6,823 nucleotides of DNA from Prevotellaceae bacterium (GCA_031264645.1 JAISDR010000299.1:1-6823), one strand, 5' to 3'; shown: positions 1-6,622, numbered from the stretch's first letter. The notes: generated by a model from the letters alone, not told the origin. Program-made: numbers and translations.

Positions 1-207
1 CAATATTTGCGATATTCTGCCAATAAGACAATCGTCATTAGTTTCCAGTTTGATATACTTGATACTGTCAACTAAATTCGGAACTGTGTTTTCGATATTA
101 AGTATAAGTTCTTTGGAAATGTCGTCATACTGCAAAACTTTAGATTGTTGTTCGCATGAAAACAACAATAAAACAAGAAAAAACGATGTTGTTAATTTTA
201 ATTTCAT
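1..207 (-). CDS. 6-bladed beta-propeller lipoprotein, N-terminus only (partial)
   Basis: The visible 69 codons start with ATG at 207-205 and run off the left edge without a stop. The protein begins with a lipoprotein signal: a basic start MKLKL, a hydrophobic stretch, then LLFSC with the likely lipidated Cys at residue 18. The mature part contains a segment around residues 49-66 reading SIKYIKLETNDDCLIGRIS. This closely matches the conserved opening of Bacteroidota 6-bladed beta-propeller proteins (typically ...IEYIPLETxDDSLIG...), in which this segment leads into the first blade. Family members are usually about 370-400 residues, so most of the gene lies outside the window. Their substrates are generally unknown. 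The gene lies 68 bp downstream of the small gene at 276-494 on the same strand and could share its transcript. Its own upstream region has only a one-mismatch -7 box (AAACTTTG, 243-250). Signal peptide and reading frame are clear; the family call rests on one motif. Confidence 0.75.
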   Translation of the reverse strand, partial: MKLKLTTSFFLVLLLFSCEQQSKVLQYDDISKELILNIENTVPNLVDSIKYIKLETNDDCLIGRISQIL

Positions 208-275
208 ATCAATCATTTAAAACACATTATTAATGTAAGACACAAAGTTTCATATTTATGCTTTTTTGTTTGCTT

Positions 276-494
276 TTATCGGAGACATATTTTTTCCTGT
301 TCAGGAAATTGTTTTATAAATCTACTCCACAAATCATGACCCCATTCCATATAGTCCTCATTTTGGAAATAACTTTTACCCGGAGTAATTTCAACAAAAT
401 AATCATCCACATCATGTTCATAACGAACTCTGAACTCCGGAAACTGTTTAACGAAGTTCTTTAATTCTTTTTCTATAAAAATTGCACTGTTCAT
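276..494 (-). CDS. Small acidic hypothetical protein, 72 aa
   Basis: This short gene has no signal peptide or membrane segment, so the product is probably cytoplasmic. The sequence is rich in acidic and aromatic residues, with stretches such as YEHDVDDYFVEITP and a C-terminal half (WGHDLWSRFIKQFPEQ) that looks like a short helix. The pattern of a beta strand (FVEITP) followed by a helix ending in FIxxFP resembles small uncharacterised Bacteroidota proteins of similar length that I recall only in general terms. I cannot assign a function. The reading frame continues upstream to a TTG at 512, but a consensus -7 promoter box (510-517) overlaps that codon, so the ATG at 494 is the better start, with a leader of only about 10 nt. 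It is followed by the lipoprotein gene on the same strand. It is supported as a gene by the promoter placement and protein-like composition rather than by clear homology. Confidence 0.6.
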   Translation of the reverse strand: MNSAIFIEKELKNFVKQFPEFRVRYEHDVDDYFVEITPGKSYFQNEDYMEWGHDLWSRFIKQFPEQEKICLR

Positions 495-509
495 TCTAAT
501 AATTTTGCA

Positions 510-517
510 CAAATGTA
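510..517 (-). promoter_or_regulatory. Bacteroidota -7 promoter box (TACATTTG) for the small gene
   Basis: Read on the minus strand, this is TACATTTG, a full match to the Bacteroidota primary sigma -7 element TAnnTTTG. It lies 15 nt upstream of the ATG at 494. I see no TTG -33 element 19-21 nt upstream, so the promoter may be weak or depend on an activator. The expected transcript start is near 503, giving a very short leader. Confidence 0.55.
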
Positions 518-552
518 CATGAAAATTTTTGATTTATAGAAAAAGACAGGGC

Positions 553-626
553 GTTTAGTACCTAAGAAGTCAAATTTTTAATTTCTTGCCAAATAATGCA
601 TTAATTTGACTTCTTAGGTACTAAAC
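553..626. repeat. Perfect 24-bp inverted repeat with 26-bp spacer (possible MITE-like or hairpin element)
   Basis: The arms at 553-576 and 603-626 are exact reverse complements (left arm begins GTTTAGTACCTAAGAAG). They are separated by 26 AT-rich bases (577-602). The stem is AT-rich (8 G or C in 24), is not followed by a T run in the rightward direction, and lies upstream of both divergent genes, so it does not look like a terminator for either. If the element is taken as 558-621, it is flanked by TA on both sides, which would fit a TA-inserting (IS630/mariner-like) miniature element. However, TA is itself palindromic and falls inside the repeat, so this cannot be decided here. Alternatives are a regulatory hairpin or part of an unannotated RNA. 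Confidence 0.8.
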
Positions 627-665
627 AGTATAAATATCTACATTATTATCAATTTTCTTTAACAT

Positions 666-675
666 TTTTCGAAAA
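666..675. repeat. 10-bp palindrome TTTTCGAAAA
   Basis: This is a perfect dyad in the leader-side intergenic region, 131 bp before the -7 box of the fusion gene. A short, exact, AT-rich dyad could be a regulator binding site, but in DNA of this composition it could also be chance. No second copy is seen in the window. Confidence 0.25.
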
Positions 676-682
676 GGAAAAG

Positions 683-697
683 TCAGTTTCAGACTGA
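683..697. repeat. Short inverted repeat TCAGT-N5-ACTGA
   Basis: Five-base arms flank the spacer TTCAG, 8 bp after the TTTTCGAAAA palindrome. The geometry would suit a dimeric regulator or a small hairpin, but the arms are too short to be significant alone. Confidence 0.2.
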
Positions 698-805
698 ACA
701 CATACACTTATATATTAATCCATTAACAATACTCCTGCAGATTTGTTATTCGATATTAGAAAATTAAATAAAGTTAAATTGTCCCTAGTTAACAGGTATT
801 ATTCT

Positions 806-813
806 TACCTTTG
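806..813 (+). promoter_or_regulatory. Bacteroidota -7 promoter box (TACCTTTG) for the fusion-gene operon
   Basis: TACCTTTG matches TAnnTTTG exactly and is followed by GCG, as in the right-end promoter of this window. It lies 28 nt upstream of the ATG at 842, predicting a transcript start near 820 and a leader of about 20 nt. The nearest upstream TTG (779-781) is 24 nt away, wider than the usual 19-21, so the -33 element is uncertain. The box sits inside the longer TTG-initiated frame, which argues for the ATG at 842 as the true start. Confidence 0.7.
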
Positions 814-841
814 CGCGTATAAATTTGATTATTGGTACTAT

Positions 842-3800
842 ATGACCGTCTATAAAAATACGATTTTACTGGTTTGCATTTTACTGCTTTTTTCTGTTCA
901 GAAGCTTGGCTCGACGCCCGAAGGCGGATACGCGAGGCATACCAAATATATAGCAACTCCCAAATCGCCGGCAGAGAAGCGATGGGTTGATTCCGTTATG
1001 CTTACGCTCAGTCCGCGCAACCGGCTTGCTCAGCTTTTCATGATGCCGGCATATTCCAATCTCGACGAAAGACATGAAAATTCCGTAAAGAAAGGAATCA
1101 CGGACTACAATATCGGAGGATTGATCTTCTTTCAGGGAACGCCGGAGAAACAGGTGGAACTGACTAATTTGTACCAGTCCGTTTCGAAAATACCCCTGCT
1201 TGTAAGCATGGATGCGGAATGGGGCGTCGGGATGAGGCTCAAAAGCGCTATCGCTTTTCCGCAGCAGATGGCTTTGGGATCAATCAGGGACAACAGCCTG
1301 ATATACGAGCTTGGAGCTGAAATAGCAAGACAGTGTAAACTGTTGGGGGTTCACATCAATTTCGCTCCCGTGGTGGACGTCAATAACAATCCCGGCAATC
1401 CTGTTATCAACTACCGTTCGTTTGGCGAAAATCCCTTCGAAGTTTCGGAAAAGGGAATTGCCCTTATGGACGGAATGCAGGATAACGGAGTGATTGCCTG
1501 TGCAAAACATTTTCCCGGACATGGAGATACGGATACCGATTCTCACAAACTGCTGCCAATACTGAACCATTCGAAAGAGCGTCTGGATTCTGTCGAGTTC
1601 AAGCCGTTTAAAAGACTTATAGATAATGGAATTGCGATGGTCATGATCGGACATCTGTATGCCAAATCGCTTGAAAATACCGGCGCCGAAATCCCTGCGT
1701 CTATTTCGAAAAGCGTAATACAGAAAACATTGCGCGACGAGATGTCGTTTCAAGGTTTGGTCATAAGCGACGCCCTGAATATGAACGGAGTAAAAAATTA
1801 TGCCGGCAACAAAAATGTAGCCCTCGAAGCTCTCAAGGCGGGACACGACATCCTCCTGATGCCATACGACATAGAGAATAACATACTCGCAATCGAGAAA
1901 GCCATAAAGGAAGGCGAAATTGTGCAGGAAGTCATAGACGAGAGATGCCGAAAAATCCTGACCGTCAAATATCGCGCGGGATTAACGAAATTTACTCCAC
2001 TGAAAACAAAAGGAATACGCGACAGCATCAATTCACCCGGAGCGCAGGCGCTGAAAAACCGACTGGTGGAAAATTCCGTAATCCTTGTGGAAAACAGGAA
2101 TAATATCCTTCCTTTGAGGGATATAGACAAGCATCAGTACGGATATTTGGCTGTCGGAGGTTTTGAGTCGGGAAACACTTTTATCGACCGGCTTTCGATG
2201 TACGCAGGCATATCCGCCAAATGCGAAATTTCTGCTGTTCCTTCGGCTCAGGAAATCACGAACATGAGAAATAAACTCAGCAACTGCGACGTGATTATTG
2301 TCGGATACCATGCAACAAGCACAAGTCCGTCAAAGCAGTACGGAGTCAGCAAGCAGGTTTTTGATTTGCTGAAAACCATGCTGCCCAACAGGGAAATAGT
2401 ACTGGCTTATTTCGGCTCGCCTTATTTTCTTTCGTATGCCGAGCCTGTTGATTTGTACGCAAGTTCGGTGATTGTGGCTCACGACAATTCCAGTGAAGCG
2501 CAGGACAGAACGGCGCAAATGATATTCGGCGGAATACCCTTTTCGGGAAAAATGCCCGTCAGCGCCCAAAATTTCCACGAAGGTTATGGGCTGGAGACAT
2601 TCAATTCCATACGCTTAAAATATGTTATACCCGAAGAAACAGGCATATCGCAAAAATCGCTGAACAGCATTGATTCGCTCGTGCTGGCGGGAATCAGGCT
2701 CAAGGCGTTCCCCGGCTGTCAGGTAATAGCGGCGCATCGGGGCGAGGTGTTTTATTATAAGGCATTTGGAAATCATACATACGACAAGGCGTCTCCAAAG
2801 GTGAAAATCTCGGATGTGTACGATGTGGCTTCGGTAACAAAAGTGGCTGCAACACTGCCGATAGTGATGCGTATGGTCGACGAAAAACTTGTGGACATAA
2901 ACAGTTCGCTGAAACAGTATGTACCCATGCATCCCCACAGTAACAAGGGAGATTTGAAAATCAAGGATATATTGCTGCATCAGTCCGGATTGCCCTCGTG
3001 GGTTCCCTTTCACTACAAATATTTTGTTACTCCTGACGGGAAACCGGCAATATCGAACAGAAAAACGGCGGAATTTAACATTCCGATTCCGGGCGCAGGC
3101 AGATATCTTAAAAACGGCTATACCTTAGACCGGAATTTCTTTTCGCCCGAAAAGACGGAAAAGTTTACCCGTCCTGTTGCAAATAATCTGTACGGTTCCA
3201 ATGAATTGCGCGAAGATATATATGCTGTGATAGATACCTGCACTCTGATGAATACCAATTATCGTTACAGCGACCTGGGATTTATCTACATGCAGCGCCT
3301 GATAGAGTCGGTATACGATATGACGGAAGACAAACTGTCTCAGTCGCTGTTTTATGAGCCTATCGGTATGAACCGCACGGGATACCTTCCTCTGGAAAGG
3401 ATTCCGGCAGGCGACATTCCTCCTACGGAAGACGACAGGTTATTCAGGAACCAGCTGTTACAGGGCTATGTTCACGATCAGGCAGCTTCGCTTAGCGGCG
3501 GAGTGTCGGGACACGCGGGCCTGTTCAGCAATGCAAACGATCTGGTCAAACTGTATCAAATGTACCTCAACGGAGGATTTTACGGCGGAACCCGCTATAT
3601 GACAGAGGAAACGATAGCCCAGTTTACGTCCTGTACCAATTGCAGGCAGGGCAACAGGCGGGGACTTGGCTTCGATAAAAAAGACCCCGACGCCAGAAAA
3701 AAAAGTCCCATTTGCGATGAAGCCTCGCTGCAAAGTTATGGACATACGGGATTTACGGGAACAATGGTCTGGATAGACCCCGAACGCGAACTTGTTTTCA

Positions 3801-3955
3801 TATTCCTTTCAAACAGAATAAATCCGTCTGCAAGCAACAACAAACTGTCGCAGCTCAGTACAAGAAGTGAAATTTTTGCAAGGCTTATACGGGCTATAGA
3901 CGGGAAAAACCGGCATTTTATCGATAACCAGTTAGTAAACAATATAAAAAGATAG
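842..3955 (+). CDS. Secreted GH3 beta-N-acetylglucosaminidase (NagZ-type) fused to a beta-lactamase/AmiE-like serine hydrolase
   Basis: This 1037-residue protein begins with a signal peptide (hydrophobic core ILLVCILLLFSV, residues 8-19) and should be periplasmic or surface-exposed. Residues about 40-370 are a GH3 barrel. They contain VSMDAEWG (substrate Asp124), the FAPVVDV segment and KHFPGHGDT (222-230). The dyad Asp233/His235 in DTDSH matches the general acid/base pair of NagZ, and Asp310 in ISDALNM is the likely nucleophile. Residues about 390-590 form the second GH3 domain. Residues about 600-1020 are a class C beta-lactamase-fold domain with SVTK (Ser664, Lys667), YSD (809-811, in place of YxN) and HTG (968-970, in place of KTG). 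The variant motifs suggest a peptidase, amidase or esterase rather than a drug-degrading lactamase. In Bacillus subtilis, NagZ and AmiE, the latter of this serine-hydrolase fold, act in sequence on muropeptides: GlcNAc removal, then peptide removal from MurNAc. The fusion probably combines both steps. That activity is inferred; an alternative for the second domain is a DD-carboxypeptidase. The downstream lipoprotein starts 3 nt after the stop. Confidence 0.88.
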   Translation: MTVYKNTILLVCILLLFSVQKLGSTPEGGYARHTKYIATPKSPAEKRWVDSVMLTLSPRNRLAQLFMMPAYSNLDERHENSVKKGITDYNIGGLIFFQGTPEKQVELTNLYQSVSKIPLLVSMDAEWGVGMRLKSAIAFPQQMALGSIRDNSLIYELGAEIARQCKLLGVHINFAPVVDVNNNPGNPVINYRSFGENPFEVSEKGIALMDGMQDNGVIACAKHFPGHGDTDTDSHKLLPILNHSKERLDSVEFKPFKRLIDNGIAMVMIGHLYAKSLENTGAEIPASISKSVIQKTLRDEMSFQGLVISDALNMNGVKNYAGNKNVALEALKAGHDILLMPYDIENNILAIEKAIKEGEIVQEVIDERCRKILTVKYRAGLTKFTPLKTKGIRDSINSPGAQALKNRLVENSVILVENRNNILPLRDIDKHQYGYLAVGGFESGNTFIDRLSMYAGISAKCEISAVPSAQEITNMRNKLSNCDVIIVGYHATSTSPSKQYGVSKQVFDLLKTMLPNREIVLAYFGSPYFLSYAEPVDLYASSVIVAHDNSSEAQDRTAQMIFGGIPFSGKMPVSAQNFHEGYGLETFNSIRLKYVIPEETGISQKSLNSIDSLVLAGIRLKAFPGCQVIAAHRGEVFYYKAFGNHTYDKASPKVKISDVYDVASVTKVAATLPIVMRMVDEKLVDINSSLKQYVPMHPHSNKGDLKIKDILLHQSGLPSWVPFHYKYFVTPDGKPAISNRKTAEFNIPIPGAGRYLKNGYTLDRNFFSPEKTEKFTRPVANNLYGSNELREDIYAVIDTCTLMNTNYRYSDLGFIYMQRLIESVYDMTEDKLSQSLFYEPIGMNRTGYLPLERIPAGDIPPTEDDRLFRNQLLQGYVHDQAASLSGGVSGHAGLFSNANDLVKLYQMYLNGGFYGGTRYMTEETIAQFTSCTNCRQGNRRGLGFDKKDPDARKKSPICDEASLQSYGHTGFTGTMVWIDPERELVFIFLSNRINPSASNNKLSQLSTRSEIFARLIRAIDGKNRHFIDNQLVNNIKR

Positions 3956-3958
3956 ATT

Positions 3959-4873
3959 ATGAAAGTTTTTAAATTATTTCCGGCGCTTGTTTTATGTACA
4001 TTACTTTTATCCTGCACAAGTGAAGCTCCGTCTGCTACAAGCGATCCGCTGTATGAAGATGTGCCCTACATAGCCGATTGTGTCCCGGGTTCCCTGTCGG
4101 AAATCGAAAAACAAAAGGTGTTGAACTACATAAACCGTGTGCGAACGATGCACAATTTGCCTGTCGTCGTGTACGACAGCAGAAAAGACAGAGTTGCGCA
4201 GGAAGCTGCATTAATCGGCGCGGCAAATTCCAGTATCGGAACAGCAGTTGAATCGGATTTATGCTATTCGGGCAATGCGGCTCAGGAATGTAATAACGGA
4301 AACCGCAGTCTCTGGGGAAGCGCTAATTCGAAATGGCCCTCGTCCGAAATCCACATAAACGACTGGATGACCGAACTGAAGAGCGAAAATGTCAATAATC
4401 GCCGTCGCATATTAGACCCGTTCCTGAAAAGTATAACATTCGGAAGAGTCATAGGATCACCAAGAAAGGGCGATTTCAAGTATGTGTCTTCTGCAATGCT
4501 GATAACTGCCGACGGCGCCGATATCAGCAGTTCCGAGATTCCACATATTGCATATCCTGAAGGAAATTACGATGCGAAACTCTTTGATCCCAATTCGATA
4601 CTGAGTTTTTCTCTGCTTTGCGACAAGTCAGCCAAATCGGGTAACAGTACAGTCGATTTTTCCGATGCTACGGTCGAAGTAAGCGCAGGAACTCAGATAC
4701 TGAATATTGTCGAAGAAAGTCTCAGTTATGACAATAATAATTACGGATTACCCAACAATCTCCAGTGGAAAGTTATCGGACTTGTAAAGAATGTCACATA
4801 TACGGTTAAAATCCATGGCATTAAAGTAGCAGGCGAAATAAAGGATTCTGAATATACTTTCTCATTTAAATAG
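3959..4873 (+). CDS. Lipoprotein with degenerate CAP/SCP-like domain, 304 aa
   Basis: The protein starts with MKVFKLF, a hydrophobic core and LLLSC, giving a lipidated Cys19. It is therefore an envelope lipoprotein. Residues about 45-185 resemble a CAP/SCP (PR-1-like) domain. The opening helix contains INRVRTMHNLPVVVYD, followed by AQEAALIGAANSS, then a Trp-containing helix (INDWMTEL), then NNRRRILDPFLKSITFGRV. The last of these parallels the HRRxIL...P...xxGxG segment of bacterial CAP proteins. The His usually found before the RR is Asn147 here, and I see no GEN-type motif, so a metal or catalytic site like that of canonical members is probably absent. Cys102 and Cys111 could pair. Residues about 215-304 look like a beta-sandwich (LQWKVIGL, TYTVKIHGI, SEYTFSFK). 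The gene starts 3 nt after the GH3 fusion stop and must be co-transcribed with it, suggesting a related role at the cell wall or in the periplasm. The lipoprotein call is firm; the CAP assignment is moderate. Confidence 0.65.
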   Translation: MKVFKLFPALVLCTLLLSCTSEAPSATSDPLYEDVPYIADCVPGSLSEIEKQKVLNYINRVRTMHNLPVVVYDSRKDRVAQEAALIGAANSSIGTAVESDLCYSGNAAQECNNGNRSLWGSANSKWPSSEIHINDWMTELKSENVNNRRRILDPFLKSITFGRVIGSPRKGDFKYVSSAMLITADGADISSSEIPHIAYPEGNYDAKLFDPNSILSFSLLCDKSAKSGNSTVDFSDATVEVSAGTQILNIVEESLSYDNNNYGLPNNLQWKVIGLVKNVTYTVKIHGIKVAGEIKDSEYTFSFK

Positions 4874-4908
4874 TCAGTGATTTTATAATCATCATGCAGT
4901 CCTCTTAA

Positions 4909-4926
4909 TATGTTCCATATGTTCCA
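4909..4926. repeat. Tandem 9-bp repeat between convergent genes
   Basis: TATGTTCCA occurs twice head to tail and the third unit starts with TA. It lies in the 57-bp gap between two convergent stop codons. The gap has only a weak 5-bp hairpin (TGATT-N4-AATCA, 4878-4891) and no strong GC-rich terminator, so how the two transcripts end is not evident. Confidence 0.5.
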
Positions 4927-4930
4927 TAAT

Positions 4931-6532
4931 TTATTCCGTTATCCAGCGTTTTACTCCCCGTTTTTTTTGAGAAAATTCCACGCCGATTTTTACGGTTTTT
5001 CTGTGGTCGGCGGTGTAGGGAATAGCGTAATCTCTGTCGTTAATTTGCTTTAAGGCGTCTTCGGCAGTGGCTTTGCTGTCCATTTTGAACTCGAAAACGT
5101 AGATATTGTCGGCAGTTTTTACAAGGACGTCAGCTCTGCCTTTGCTGCTTTTTACTTCGGTTTCCACAAACTGTCCCAACAGCGTGAAAAGCAGATAAAA
5201 AACATGCTGATAATACTGCTCGTCCCGATGCTTTTCTTTTATTGCATCGTAAGGGATATCGGCAAAAAATGCTTTTAAGGAAGTCATAAATTTTTCAATA
5301 TCGCCCTTTTTCAGCTGTCGCAAAAAATAATTGACTGAAAATTTACCCGTTTCTATCGGCGTGAGTGCAAATGCAGGCAGAAGTTCATTCAAAAAACCGT
5401 ATTTCACCTCTTCGTTTGGAAATCCTAAAACGTAAGCGTCTTCATCCTGTTCATACGACTTGATTGTCAAATAACCGGTTTGATAAAGCAGCGGCTCAAG
5501 ATTCTGATTTTCGTAGCGGTAGTCCATTATGGAAGCTGTAGAAATATGCACGTCGTCATCCTCAAATTTACGAATCTCGTAATTTTGATTTCTCAGCGCT
5601 TTTGCCAGAAACGTCGGCGTACCGGTAGCAAACCAGTAATAACGATATTTTTGAGTAAGAAATGTGTTAAGCAAACCGAAAGGATTATAAACACTGACTG
5701 AATTTTCGGAAAAATGATATCCATTATAGCGTTTTTGCAATTCAACTAGTGTTTCTTCGTAAGTTTTTTGCGTCTTCTCTGCCAGTGCGGTGATTTCAGG
5801 CGCAAAATTTTCTTCCAGCTCTGTCTGTGTAATGCCGCAAATCCCCGAATATCTGTCATCCAAACTTATATCTACAAGCTGGTTTAAGTCGCTGAAAATA
5901 CTCACTTTTGAAAATTTTGTTACGCCTGTCAAAAACACAAATCTCAAATGTGCATCTTCTGCTTTCAGAACGCCGTAAAAACCTTTCAAACTGTTACGGA
6001 TACTCTCATTGAGCGCCGGATTATCCATTGTTGAAATCAGAGGTTTATCGTATTCGTCAATCAAAACGACTGTTTTTTTGCCCGATTTCTTGCAGGCACG
6101 CTGTATAAGTCCCGAAAAACGGGCTGCAGGCGTTTTATCCAGTTTATTTTTTCCCCATACCTCCTCTATTTGCCGTAAATTTTTATCCAAAGCGGAATTA
6201 AAAGATTCTATATCAATGTAACTTTCGCGGTTAAAATCTAAATAAAAGACGGGATATTGTGCCCAGTCCTTTTCCAGTTCGGCGATTTTCAAGCCTTCGA
6301 AAAGTTCGCGTTTACCCTCAAAATAGGCTTTGAGCGTGGAAAGAAACAAACTCTTTCCAAATCTGCGCGGGCGACTGAGAAAATAAGGCGCATCAAGCTG
6401 AAACAGCTGATATATATACTGCGTTTTATCTACATAAACATTATTACCTGTACGCAGTTTCTCAAAATCCTGTACGCCGACCGGCATTTTTCTTAAAGTA
6501 CTTTCGTTTCCGTATTCCGTATTCTGTATCAT
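4931..6532 (-). CDS. AAA-ATPase-like protein with C-terminal PD-(D/E)XK nuclease-type domain, 533 aa
   Basis: The architecture is an AAA-ATPase_like domain followed by a PDDEXK_9-type domain. It opens with the family signature MPVGVQDF (residues 16-23) and VYVDKT. A P-loop variant SRPRRFGKS spans residues 53-61 (Lys60, Ser61), and a Walker B motif VVLIDEYDKP contains Asp159/Glu160. The family-typical TGVTKFSKVSIFSDL follows at about 201-215. Near the C-terminus, GRADVLV (Asp468) and VFEFK (Glu481, Lys483) form a PD-(D/E)XK core, so the nuclease residues look intact. There is no signal peptide; the product is cytoplasmic. Length is usual for the family (about 510-580). Such genes occur in many copies in Bacteroidales genomes, and their role is not established; nucleic-acid processing is suggested by the domains. 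The frame extends upstream to a TTG at 6577, but the promoter lies inside that extension, so I chose the ATG at 6532. The gene is monocistronic here, convergent with the lipoprotein gene and divergent from the right-end gene. Confidence 0.9.
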   Translation of the reverse strand: MIQNTEYGNESTLRKMPVGVQDFEKLRTGNNVYVDKTQYIYQLFQLDAPYFLSRPRRFGKSLFLSTLKAYFEGKRELFEGLKIAELEKDWAQYPVFYLDFNRESYIDIESFNSALDKNLRQIEEVWGKNKLDKTPAARFSGLIQRACKKSGKKTVVLIDEYDKPLISTMDNPALNESIRNSLKGFYGVLKAEDAHLRFVFLTGVTKFSKVSIFSDLNQLVDISLDDRYSGICGITQTELEENFAPEITALAEKTQKTYEETLVELQKRYNGYHFSENSVSVYNPFGLLNTFLTQKYRYYWFATGTPTFLAKALRNQNYEIRKFEDDDVHISTASIMDYRYENQNLEPLLYQTGYLTIKSYEQDEDAYVLGFPNEEVKYGFLNELLPAFALTPIETGKFSVNYFLRQLKKGDIEKFMTSLKAFFADIPYDAIKEKHRDEQYYQHVFYLLFTLLGQFVETEVKSSKGRADVLVKTADNIYVFEFKMDSKATAEDALKQINDRDYAIPYTADHRKTVKIGVEFSQKKRGVKRWITE

Positions 6533-6554
6533 GTTTCTGAAATTTTTATCGCGA

Positions 6555-6584
6555 CAAAGGTAAAAATCTTTTTCCAATTAACAA
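6555..6584 (-). promoter_or_regulatory. Bacteroidota promoter (TTG-N19-TACCTTTG) for the ATPase/nuclease gene
   Basis: Read on the minus strand, a TTG -33 element (6582-6584) is followed after exactly 19 nt by TACCTTTG (6555-6562). This is the full Bacteroidota primary-sigma arrangement and the best promoter in the window. The -7 box ends 22 nt before the ATG at 6532, so the transcript should begin near 6548 with a leader of about 16 nt. The box would fall inside the coding sequence if the TTG at 6577 were used. Confidence 0.75.
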
Positions 6585-6622
6585 TTGATTTTATTTTTAC
6601 TCAGTAAATATGGAAAATTCAA

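Larger units (their letters stand above)
495..841. other. Divergent intergenic region
   Basis: About 350 bp of AT-rich DNA separates the leftward small gene from the rightward enzyme gene. It holds, in order, the leftward -7 box (510-517), a perfect 24-bp inverted repeat (553-626), a 10-bp palindrome TTTTCGAAAA (666-675), a short hairpin TCAGT-N5-ACTGA (683-697), and the rightward -7 box (806-813). A TTG-initiated in-frame extension of the downstream gene covers 743-841, but its composition is unlike a protein start and it contains the promoter, so I treat it as non-coding. I see no tRNA, riboswitch or small ORF with support. Confidence 0.6.

Noticed and set aside
243..250. Separate promoter for the propeller lipoprotein (AAACTTTG on the minus strand)
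   Set aside because: The first base of the TA pair is wrong and there is no TTG at the proper distance upstream, so it is too weak to annotate.
258..464. Open frame on the plus strand, 68 codons
   Set aside because: It lies opposite the small minus-strand gene, has a hydrophobic, low-complexity composition typical of a reverse reading of coding DNA, and has no promoter box before it.
743..841. TTG-initiated N-terminal extension of the fusion protein
   Set aside because: It contains the TACCTTTG promoter box and would bury the signal peptide beginning at the ATG at 842.
842..904. Lipoprotein signal on the fusion protein (Cys at residue 13)
   Set aside because: The Cys lies inside the hydrophobic core and is preceded by Val, which does not fit a lipobox; an ordinary signal peptide is more likely.
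2822..3955. Antibiotic-resistance beta-lactamase
   Set aside because: The YSD and HTG motifs replace YxN and KTG, and the domain is fused to a NagZ-type glycosidase, which points to cell-wall metabolism.
4874..4930. Bidirectional terminator between the convergent genes
   Set aside because: Only a 5-bp AT-rich hairpin (4878-4891) is present, with no convincing stem plus T run in either direction.
4931..6577. Defence island or restriction system around the ATPase/nuclease gene
   Set aside because: The neighbours are a cell-envelope operon and a secreted-protein gene. There is no methylase, toxin, integrase or repeat array, so the domains alone do not justify the claim.
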